DNA of 64,000 nucleotides from Mya arenaria. Lineage: Eukaryota > Mollusca > Bivalvia > Myida > Myidae. The notes beneath the pieces are model-generated. The model was not told the origin of the DNA and ran no database searches. It saw nothing but the letters and a program-made list of their open reading frames with translations. The stretch lies in NCBI RefSeq assembly GCF_026914265.1, contig NC_069135.1:8697001-8761000 (forward strand), read 5' to 3'. Shown in pieces: positions 46,733 to 56,517 of the stretch. The translations under genes were made by a program, and so were the position numbers. Each line of letters begins with the position of its first letter. Within the stretch, counting starts at the first letter, position 1.

Positions 46733-49197
46733 ATGCCAAAATTAGTCAAGGAAAGTGATGGAGATGAGAAGAATTGCGGCAAGAAGAGGCAGCAGCCAGC
46801 TAGCAGCAAGGGAAGGGCCAGAAGAAGCAGAAGACGCTAGCAGTGAAGACCAGAAAATCTCCCCGAAAGAGGATACAAGAGGAAGAAGGCGGTGCCAGTG
46901 GTACGGGGGGGGGGGAGCAATCAGAGATATCCGATGCTGAGTCCATGGCGTCCCGGGCGTCATAGTCGTCGCAGTCCAAGCCCACGTCCTCGTCCAAGTC
47001 CAAGTCCTCGTCGGCGTCTGCGTCGCGGCGAGCCGTTGGTGTGCCGATAGAGGAGATCACCCAAGACCAGATGCAAAAGATAGCAGATTTCTACGAGGGA
47101 CACCCTATGTACTACGATGTTGGGCATGAGAACTACAAAAACACGAAGTTGAAGGAATGAACTCTGGACAAGTTTAGCGAACAGATTTCTGGTGAGACCT
47201 TGTCAGCTTTTGAAATGTTTGAAATTATTTTTAAATTTGTCAAATTTTAATTTTACGATGTTTTACTTTAGAAAACATTGTATTAAATGTCTTAATGGAT
47301 TTTGTCTGTGTGTTGCAGTCCAAGCCATACAGAGGCATTTCACAAGTTGCCGTACCGAACACTTCAAGCCCAAGAACAGACCCAAAAGTAGCAAGAGTGG
47401 ATCCGGGGCGGCCCCTCTTACGTCACTCCAGAAGTTCAAACTGAACGCGTACGAGTTTCTGGACGCCCATCACGTATCACGGACGCTGAAATCGACCTGT
47501 GGGAGGGTAAGCATCTGCAAGCAGATTTTCTAAGTTATCAAAGAATTGTCTTAATGTTTTTCTTTGCCAGTGAGTTGCTCACCCTTCTTTCTACTTGCCG
47601 CGATTTTACTATTGATGGTTTGAATGCTTCAGCTGGCTGGTGAGGACGAGGATTCGGCGTCGGAGTTGGAGTATGCTGCAGCGTCTGAGTTTGAGCCGGC
47701 CACGTCGCAGGGAGAAGGAGCTGCCAGCAAGAAGGACAAGGCTGCATCCGTCAGCGACATGTCCAGGACGCTGATCGCGTGTCTCAAGTCAAGTACCAAG
47801 GCCACTCAGGACGCAGCGGAAAAGGTAAATACTCGACAAAATGCAAAATAAACCACTTTCTGCTACTTCCATCCCAATACAAAATGCAAGTTTTTGTGTA
47901 TTGAAGTGTAGATGTGTGAGTTGGCGGTTCCTAAAACACCAGCGGTTTAAGCCACTGCCCGTACCAAGGAGGTCCCCTATTTTCATTCTTATTTTCTTTG
48001 CAATGTACTGGTTAATTTTAAGTTTTACTTATGGGGGGTTAAGTTTCGACTGGGTTTTTAGTTTTCTGCGTATTTGTGGTTTCTGGGTACATTCTTTAAA
48101 AGCTGTATTTACAATTGTTATGTTTACAGGTGCGTGTAGCCCAGACGGCAGCTGCAGATCCGTTCCAGGCCGAGCGTGACGCCTGGGCTGAGTGGATGAC
48201 AAGCGCGAACAACCAGGTGCCAGCACCTCGGTACAGAGAGTTTCAGCAGGAGACTTTCACCACCTTCACAAAATACGTCCCGCTCATGCCGGGGACTCAG
48301 CAGCACCTCCAACAGCAGCCTCCAAAACCCCCATCGCAGTTCGTACAGCCACCCATCCCGATGGTAGATCCTTATCACCACCAGCCGATGTATCTTCAGT
48401 CCGTATCCCAGAAACCACAGCAACAGTCGCAGCCGTTTATCCCCTTTGCTACGGCTCCAGTTCGGCAGCAGCAGCCGCCCGATCAGCAGTATGAACAGTT
48501 CCAGGTATGTTTTTTTCATTGTGATATTTAACAGTACATATTATAATAAAATTAATTTTCAATATTCAGATTTAATGCATGTCATAACCTTAATTAAATT
48601 ATGGTGATATGATCTCTTGGAAGCAAAACATGCAACAGAAGAGAGAAAATTGCAGTCTCGGTTTTATTGAGACTGTTCATTGACAGCAATGAAATGTACT
48701 ACATTGTCAACGCCCCCTAGCACCGGCTTAAGCGGTATTCAATCTTCAAATTCACCGAATTACATTTAATGATCCCGAAAGACAAGAAACTATATACAGT
48801 ATAACTGCACTGAGGACGAAGTACGGGCGACCTTTTACGACCCGCCATAAAAACACTTAAGTTATCTTGCAAAACAGTCAATTGTTATGCCTCTGCTATG
48901 TTTCAGTCTTCCAGGGCAGTCTCTGCACCACCTGTTACTTCTGCGACCTATGACCTCTCAGCCTTGCTGGCCTTGCAGTCTCCATTGACAGCCAGCCAAG
49001 GATCCAACATCGCTGAAGCTGCGTGGCAGCTTTCATCACCCGGCAACATCGGCCTCAACATGCAGTCACCTGCACAGAGGCCAAAATATAGCAGTCTTTC
49101 ACAAGTGCTAGGTGCGACCAGCAGAGTGCTGGCTAGCACTGAACGTGATAACACAATCGGTGGTGACGACGACAACTCAGAACAGGAGCAGGAGTAG
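46733..49197 (+). pseudogene. Harbinger accessory DNA-binding protein (MADF/Myb-like), damaged in exon 1
   Basis: Five exons by splice motifs and phase: 46733-47191, 47319-47506, 47633-47824, 48130-48504 and 48907-49197 (stop TAG). Start MPKLVKESDGDEKNCGKKRQ is basic and low complexity, followed by Ser-rich sequence. The MADF-like part (ITQDQMQKIADFYEGHPMYY, NYKNTKLKE, LDKFSEQIS) spans exons 1-2. After it come acidic Ala/Glu-rich, Gln/Pro-rich (QQQPPKPPSQF) and Ser-rich segments. The family partners the transposase in nuclear import and end binding. Lesions in exon 1: a frame slip near 46815-46825, TAG at about 46963, and TGA at about 47158 where TGG (Trp) would be expected. Exons 2-5 are open. 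Confidence 0.75.
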
Positions 49198-49269
49198 GAG
49201 TAGAGACAGGGCATGAAATTCTTCACAATCTGACAGAGACCCACCTCAGCCAAGTAGCCCAAAGTTGTA

Positions 49270-50272
49270 GTGTATGTACTGACAGTGTGTTTTGAACAAT
49301 ATAGTAACAATGTGCCTCGTACAATCACAGTAACAGTGTGCCTCGTATAATCACAGTAACAGTTTGCCTCGTACAATCATAGTAACAGTGTGCCTCGTAT
49401 AATCACAGTTACAGTGTGCCTCGTATAATCATAGTAACAGTGTGCCTCGTATAATCACAGTTACAGTGTGCCTCGTATAATCATAGTAACAGTGTGCCTC
49501 GTATAATCATAGTAACAGTTTGCCTCGTATAATCATAGTAACAGTGTGCCTCGTATAATCACAGTTACAGTGTGCCTCGTATAATCACAGTTACAGTGTG
49601 CCTCGTATAATCATAGTAACAGTGTGCCTCGTATAATCATAGTAACAGTTTGCCTCGTATAATCATAGTAACAGTGTGCCTCGTATAATCACAGTTACAG
49701 TGTGCCTCGTATAATCACAGTAACAGTGTGCCTCGTATAATCACAGTTACAGTGTGCCTCGTATAATCACAGTAACAGTGTGCCTCGTACAATCACAGTT
49801 ACAGTGTGCCTCGTATAATCACAGTAACAGTGTGCCTCGTATAATCATAGTAACAGTGTGCCTCGTATAATCATAGTAACAGTGTGCCTCGTATAATCAC
49901 AGTTACAGTGTGCCTCGTACAATCACAGTTACAGTGTGCCTCGTATAATCACAGTAACAGTGTGCCTCGTATAATCACAGTTACAGTTTGCCTCGTACAA
50001 TCATAGTAACAGTGTGCCTCGTATAATCACAGTTACAGTGTGCCTCGTATAATCACAGTTACAGTGTGCCTCGTATAATCACAGTTACAGTGTGCCTCGT
50101 ATAATCACAGTAACAGTGTGCCTCGTACAATCACAGTTACAGTGTGCCTCGTATAATCACAGTTACAGTGTGCCTCGTATAATCACAGTTACAGTGTGCC
50201 TCGTATAATCACAGTTACAGTGTGCCTCGTATAATCACAGTTACAGTGTGCCTCGTATAATTACAGTTGTTA
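49270..50272 (+). repeat. 26-bp minisatellite inside the Harbinger element
   Basis: About 38 units of CAGTGTGCCTCGTATAATCA plus CAGTTA or TAGTAA. Two linked variants (CACAGTTAC and CATAGTAAC) alternate irregularly, and a few units have GTACAATC or TTTGCCTC. It starts about 75 bp after the accessory-gene stop. Not CRISPR: there are no unique spacers and the genome is eukaryotic. Confidence 0.95.
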
Positions 50273-50424
50273 AAATCAATCACGATGAACATTATGTTGT
50301 TGTATTATTTACCAACAACTCATCATTTTCGTACTTTCAGACAATACACACTAGTGTTGATCCTGATCAATGGCTACAACGTTAATCTTGAATTAAATAA
50401 TACATTTATTGCATAGATTGGTCG

Positions 50425-50632
50425 ATAATTGTCTAGTTTTGCTCTGACGAGTGTCAAAATGCGCAAGTCATCCAAATGTGTTGTTCCATGAGAAACACAT
50501 GCATTCCAAGTTTCAAGTTTCTTTGACCAGTAATTCAAAAGTTATAGCCAATATTAAAGTTTGGTGACAAACAGACAACCAGACAGATCAAAAACAAAAT
50601 GCCCCCCTGATCTACAAGCGGTGGCATAAAAT
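50425..50632 (+). repeat. HINE-type scrap nested in the Harbinger element
   Basis: AAGTTTCAAGTTTCTTTGACC, AAAAGTTATAGCC, 'GACAAACAGACAACCAGACAGA' and AAAATGCCCCCCTGATC resemble the end of HINE-type arrays, microsatellite and CCCCC end included. It lies between the minisatellite and the transposase 3' end. Confidence 0.45.
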
Positions 50633-50785
50633 ATAAAGACAATGTTTTAAGAATACCCAATAACAGTTTTAATTTTGCAAACAACATACTGAATAATGGA
50701 CTGTAATATACGACAATGTACTAAGTCCTGAGAACTGTCTATGGTTGCATCCAGTACATGCATATTGTTGCACAGAATACAGACG

Positions 50786-52156
50786 TTACTGTTGGTTTAT
50801 TGCCACATCTTGCCATGGCAGACTCCCGGCAGGACTGCAAAAGTAATTCTTGAGGTATGCGCGGAGTTCTTTGCCTGGTCCGGTCAATCTTAGTCCGTTC
50901 CCTGCTGCTTGCACATCTTCGAGCACGGCTTGGTCTCGCCATGCACCCGCGATGAACTGGCCCTGCTCATCTTCCCGGTCGAGATCGGCATTCTGGATGT
51001 TGGCGTAACGAGTCCTCATGGGGTTGTGTAGGGTCATGCAGGCCATGACGGTCTTAGTAACTGTCGACGGTCTCATTCCCAGGGTTGTTAGAAGACATCT
51101 GAAGCGATTGGCAAGTATACCAAACGCATTTTCAACCACACGGCGTGCCCTGGAACACCGGTAATTGAAGATCCGCTCGTCCCGTGCCAGGTGACGATGA
51201 GGGTAGGGCTTTAACATGTATTGCCGAAGGGGGAAGGCGTCGTCTCCGACCATGTAGTAGGGTGTGTCCCGGTCGTCATTAGGCAGGGAATCCGGTTGGG
51301 GGAGTCCGATCGTTCCCTCACGAAGACCTGGCTCTAGCCGCGACCGGTTAAAGATGCCAGCATCGGAACACGATCCTGGTGACCCCACATCCACCCAGAT
51401 GAACTTGTAGTTCGAGTCTACCACCGCAAGCATGACGATAGAAAAGAAGCCTTTATAGTTGTAGTAGAGTGAGCCACTCTTGGGGGGCTTCTTGATTGTG
51501 ACGTGCTTCCCATCGATCGCGCCACAACAGTGGGGAAAGTTCCACCTGTCTCCGAATCCCTCGGCCACCGGGCGCCATTCATCTTCTGTCTGGGGAGTGG
51601 CCCACATCTCATCCTCGTATACGTCGTAGATGGCCTGACACACCTCGGGGATGAAAAGGGCGATGGTGTTGTGTGGGACACGAAACGCAAACGCAAGATC
51701 GTGGTACCTGCTTCCGGTCGCCAAAAACCTCAAGGTGATTGCCAGCTTCAGCCCAGGGTCCAAGGGGGTTCGATGCCTGCAACAGAAGAGGATGAAATAT
51801 GATTAAACCTTAGCAAGAATATAATGTTTGGAGGGAATTTTGTTTGCAAAATACGGATTAACTTACGTTGTACTCTTGGTAATGCGGGGGCCAACTCGGT
51901 TAAGCAACTCATAGTACATCTGTGGCTCCATGCGGAGGAAGGCTTTGAAGTCGGCAGCGTGCTCGGCCTCGAGTTCCTTCATGAGAGTCTCGTACTGGCC
52001 GAAAAGGGGTCTGCGTAGGATCCACTCTCGCACCCACCAGCGTCTTTCTCTTCTGCGGGCCCTCTGTCGCTCCCTCTCGGCGGCTTCTAGTATTGCCGCC
52101 AGGACCAGGTTGTACTGGAACCTTGCTTGAGCCAGTTCGTGTTCGAGCAGTGCCAT
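50786..52156 (-). CDS. PIF/Harbinger DDE transposase (HARBI1-like), open
   Basis: Two exons: 52156-51867 (ATG to AC|GTAAGT) and 51776-50786 (after TTGCAG; stop at 50788-50786), about 426 aa, usual for the family. N-terminal part: REWILRRPLFGQYETLMKEL and FKAFLRMEPQMYYELLNRVG, typical of the helical region before the nuclease. Then LAITLRFLATGSRYHDLAFA and the DDE nuclease: GAIDGKHV (first Asp), GDDAFPL (second Asp), RRVVENAFGIL (Glu). It cuts and rejoins the element ends. No stop or frameshift was seen, unlike the accessory gene. HARBI1 host genes are related, but the ends and target duplication show this is a transposon. Confidence 0.92.
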
Positions 52157-52182
52157 TCGAAGTCTCCTCGGTGAACTGACAA

Positions 52183-52568
52183 TGTCAGGTAGGAAGAACG
52201 GAATAGCTCGGCACCCAAGTCCGTGTTACATCGGACGAGCATCGGCCGGTCATTGTTCAAAGCCCGTTAACAACCCGGCCGGCGATCGCACGGTGTCCTG
52301 TTACCTGCTCGGGTACCGGCCGTATTCCTTCCGATGTCCGGCCGACCTCCGGCCGGTAGTTGCTGCCACATCGGCAGAAAAAAACTCCCATTTTGAGACA
52401 GACTCCGTACGGTCACCGGCCGGTGTTCGGTCGGTCGCCTGAAGATGTCCGGACGGAGTCCGTTCACGTCACCGAGCTCTGCTTCCGATGAGGAGAGCTC
52501 GGTGGCACCAAAAATATCCACCGAGCTCTACCGATGCCGGACATCGGCCGGGCTATGTGACTGGGCCA
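52183..52568. repeat. Right subterminal CGGCCG-rich region and terminal inverted repeat
   Basis: Seven CGGCCG hexamers, further CGGTCGG/CCGAGCTC words, then the terminal repeat ending at 52568. Mirrors 46223-46640, with CCGAGCTC-type words near both ends. Confidence 0.7.
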
Positions 52569-52734
52569 TAAATTGATTATGTATCAAGTAGAAGTATGTT
52601 TAATTCTCCTTTTTTGATTTAAATTACAATTATCTTAACAAATGCCTTTAAGGGTGCTTTACAAATCTTTGAATTCCAATTATCAGGTAAATCATTATGA
52701 CTGCTATATTCTTAAGTTTTGTTTCACATTAACC

Positions 52735-53236
52735 ACAAAGTGACCTTGAGATAAGAATACAAATGTCATGGGCGACACACCTTATGGGGCAAGACTTTTT
52801 TGTATATTTATTTAACAAGTCACTATGATCTTGACCTAATGACCAAAAAATCGATCTGCTGATGACCAAAATGCCTATCAAGTTTAAGACTCCTGTGGAA
52901 AGCGTTCAGCAGTTATTGACGGGAACCGCTTTTTCAGCTTAATATCACCTTCACCTTGACCATTTAACTCAAAATCGACAGGGGTCATGACCAATCGGCC
53001 CACTAAGTTAATGGTTTCTGGACCTAAGCATCCTTTTGATCGAAAACCATGGGGATGGACGCATTGGTCGGAAAGTTGGACATACAAACATTTCTTGTCT
53101 ATATAGATAAGCTTTCTATATAGAAAACCATACAAAAATCCCCAAAGCCTAATGTCAGTAAAATATAAAGCCTAGATGTTGGTGGAGACGGACTGACAAT
53201 CCGATTACTAAATGCCGCCTTTTTGGGGGCATAATA
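52735..53236 (-). repeat. HINE-type remnant
   Basis: Degenerate array with ACCTTCACCTTGACC and GACAGGGGTCATGACC words, ending in CTTTTTGGGGGCATAATAAA. The microsatellite is mostly lost. Confidence 0.5.
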
Positions 53237-53322
53237 AAAAGATCAGCAGATCTGATCAAATGCTTTAATCAGTAACATGTAACAAATAAAGAGGAAACAA
53301 TTTTGACAGTAATTCCCAAAAG

Positions 53323-53325
<3 letters not shown>

Positions 53326-53363
<38 letters not shown>
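53326..53363. repeat. (AT)n microsatellite
   Basis: About 19 uninterrupted AT dinucleotides. The following 800 bp (53370-54160) are AT-rich with no recognised gene. Confidence 0.95.
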
Positions 53364-53367
<4 letters not shown>

Positions 53368-54165
53368 AGAATAACAAACCTTATCAAGTTCAATATTTTT
53401 ATATAAGGGATGGCATGAGTACTAAATAACCAGATCGATCAACCGAGATCTAGAATCGTACTTCACTACTCAAGTACTCCAAAAAACACATACCAAAAAT
53501 GTTGTTTTAAAGTTCACTAAATGCACGCTATAGAATATACAGGTGACATAACAATACTGGTGTGTTGTCATGGTAAAATAATATACGTCGACGCGCATTA
53601 CGAGCATTGGTTGCCTAATTGGTGTATTTTTGCAATGATCATCAATATTGATTGGTGGATGTCTTTAATAGAGATTTATTAATATTAATGGGGTAAACAT
53701 ATAGATAGAACTATTCTTTCTAAAATTCATAGAGAAAACATATAAGGCAAATTAATACGTTATACAAGATTGGCATACATATACTTTGTACTTGGACAGT
53801 TTTATCTCTTCTTGGATTATAAAATGAATGCTATTCAGTATTGAATTTTGTTCAATTATCTTTAGTGTTGGTCATATGCTGATTTCATGACATGATAAAA
53901 TATTTAAAATGTAGATTATTTATCATTTTTCATACATGTGCTATATTTGAAGTGTGATATACTTATGTATAACATGATATAAAAAGAACAAACCACAAAT
54001 GAAAAGAATGAAACATTTTGTTTACTCATTTTCTGGTTTTAGTACCTAAAAAACACTAATTTCAGATGACAAACATATGGAAATGACCAATATTACGATG
54101 ACTCATGTACATGTCTCGTGCGAAAATCAGATAGGTTTTATGAGTACTAGAAAACTCGATCCAAA

Positions 54166-55562
54166 CTAGAGATTGCTTTTTGAAAAAGCGCTTGTCTCCC
54201 CTATTGTGTGGTCGTAGCTGAGAAAAAATAAATGATGGACATGAAATTTGTAACTTTGGACTGGAGACAAACCAACAGTGAAGTTTGGTTTATTCGATTA
54301 TATTAAATAGTGAAGAGAAGAAAGTGTTGTTGATTAATCATGGAAAATGTAAACGAAGTTTGCATTGTATGAAGTTCCTGGGCGCAAGCGTTATTCAATT
54401 ATTGATCGGAAACCATTTTTCAGCTCACAGTCATCGTGACCATGACCTTTTACCTACTGATCACAACATCAATAGGGATCATCTACATAACCAACTTGCA
54501 TACCAAGTATTAAGTTCTTGGGTGCAAGTGTTCTTTAGTTACTGAGCGGTAACCATATCTTCAACTCAAGGTCATGGCAACCTTGACCTTTGACCTACTG
54601 ATCTCAAAATCAATAGGGGTCATCTACTAGTCATGACCGACTAGCGTACCAAGAATGAAGTTCCTGGGTACAAGCGTTCTTAAGTTATTGAGCAGAAACC
54701 ATTTTTAAGCTTAAGGTCACCGCCAACGTATCATTTTTTACCTGAAGGTAACCTTGACCTTTGACCTTTTGATCTGAAAATCAATAGGGGTCATCTTCTA
54801 GTCATGAACAACTAGCTTACCAAGTATGAAGTTCCTGAAACCAAGGATCTTTAGTTATTGAGCGGAAACTTTTTCTTCACTTCAAGGTCATGGCAACCTT
54901 GACCTTTGACCTAGTGATCTCAAAATCAATATGGGTCATCTTCTAGTCATGACCAACTAGCATACCAAGTATGAAATTCCTGGTTGCAAGCGTTCTCTAG
55001 TTATTGAGCGGAAACAGTTTCTTCACCTCAAGGTCACGGTGACCTTGACCATTGACCTACTGATCTCAAAATCAATAGGAGTCATCTACTAGTCATGAAC
55101 AACTATGAAGTTCCTGGGTACAAGCTTTCTTTAGTTATTGAGCAGAAACCATTTTTAAGCTTAAGGTCACTGCCAACATAACATTTTTTACCTGAAGGTA
55201 ACCTTGACCTTTGACCTTTTGATCTCAAAATCAATAGGAGTCATCTAATAGTCATGAACAACTAGCATACCAAGTATGAAGTTCCTGGACCCAAAGGATC
55301 TTTAGTTATTGAGTGGAAACCGTTTCTTCACCTCAAGGTCACGTTGACCCTGATCTTTGACCTAGTGACCCCAAATTCAATAGGGGTCATCTACTAGTCA
55401 TGACCAACTAGCATACCAAGTATGAAGTTCCTGGGTCTAAGAGTTCTATAGTTATTGGGCGGAAACGAAGTGTGACATACTGACTGACTGACTGACAGAC
55501 TGATGGACTGACTGACGGACAGGGCAAAAACAATATGTCTCCCCATGAATGGGGGAGACATA
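54166..55562 (-). mobile_element. HINE-like element, long array
   Basis: On the minus strand it starts near 55562 (TGTCTCCCCCATTCATGGGG) with a CCGTCAGTCAGTC-type microsatellite (55480-55520), has about seven units of roughly 150 bp (CATACCAAGTATGAAGTTCC, TGACCTTTGACCTA), and ends with the hairpin GCTTTTTGAAAAAGC (54175-54189) and CTAG at 54166-54169. Confidence 0.7.
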
Positions 55563-55566
55563 AAGA

Positions 55567-56250
55567 TATTACACGCAAATGATTTTTACATGGAAGGTCA
55601 CCACGACCTTGACTATTGACCTTGTTACCCCCAAAACAATTGGGATCATCTAGACATCATGACCAACCTCACTTCAAAGTTTGGTGAACCTAGATCAAAG
55701 CATTCTCCTGATATTGCACGAAAATATTTTTTTACATTAGAGGTCACAGCGACGTTGACCTTTGACCTTGTGACCCCCCAAAATATAGGAGTTTTCTAAA
55801 CCTCATGATCAACCTCCCTACCAAGTTTGGTGAACCTAGGTCAAACCATTCTCAAGATATTGAGCGGAAATGTTTTTTACATTGGGGGTCGCCGCGACCT
55901 TGACCTTTGACCTAGTGACCCCAAAAACAATAGGGATCTTCTACACCTCATGACCAACCTCCCTACCAAGTTTGGTGAACCTAGGTCAAACCGTTCTCAA
56001 GATTTTGAGCAGAAATGTTTTTTATATTGGGGGTCGCCGCGACCTTGACCTTTGACCTAGTGACCTCAAAAACAATAGGGATCCTCTACACCTCACGACC
56101 AACCTCCCTACCAAGTTTGGTGATCCTAGGTCATGCGGTTTTCCAGTTATCGATCGGAAACGAAGTGTGACGTACGGACGGACTGACGGACTACCGGACT
56201 GACGGACAGGGCAAAAACAATATGTCTCCCCCAGAGAGGGGGAGACATAA
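55567..56250 (-). mobile_element. HINE-like element, inverted relative of 16042-16714
   Basis: Starts (minus strand) with TATGTCTCCCCCTCTCTGGG and the CCGTCAGTCCGGTAGTCCGT microsatellite, followed by 145-bp units with CCTACCAAGTTTGGTGAACC on the plus strand. It abuts the element ending at 55562; its own 3' hairpin end is missing, so it is truncated. Confidence 0.7.
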
Positions 56251-56517
56251 TAAAATCCTTTTATTTTTCACCGATTTTACTTCGCGTTGCTATCCCTAGT
56301 TAATATGGATATTCGACATACAGACAAAATGACCACCAAATACATAAACTAAATGTAAAACCATTCTCAACAAACTTATTTTATACAAACATGTGAACAC
56401 TGCATGTAATTGAACATCCCGCATATTAAGTTTCTGATAAAAATTGAACGCGATTTCATTCTTTAAATCTTTTAAAAAAAATCTATGCAATGTGATAAGG
56501 ACTGGTTGTAGAACAGT

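Larger units (their letters stand above)
46223..52568. mobile_element. PIF/Harbinger DNA transposon, complete with TAA target duplication
   Basis: Ends TGACTCAGTCACATAG (46223) and CTATGTGACTGGGCCA (ending 52568) are inverted copies over CAGTCACATAGCCCGGCCGATG-type sequence. Both are flanked by TAA (46220-46222 and 52569-52571), as expected of PIF/Harbinger. It carries the usual two genes in convergent orientation: a MADF-type accessory gene (+, 46733-49197) and a DDE transposase (-, 52156-50786), with a 1-kb minisatellite between them. It is markedly GC-richer than its surroundings. It sits upstream of the membrane-protein exons, probably in an intron. Length 6346 bp. Confidence 0.9.

Noticed and set aside
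46231-46809. Minus-strand open frame of 192 codons
   Set aside because: It covers the GC-rich subterminal repeats of the Harbinger element; long by composition, with no recognisable domain.
48124-48519. Minus-strand open frame opposite accessory exon 4
   Set aside because: Shadow of the Gln/Pro-rich exon, which has good splice sites and phase on the plus strand.
49270-50272. CRISPR-like array
   Set aside because: Units are contiguous 26-bp repeats without unique spacers, in a eukaryotic transposon.
50786-52156. Host HARBI1 gene rather than a transposon gene
   Set aside because: The terminal inverted repeats, TAA target duplication and adjacent MADF partner show that it belongs to a transposon.
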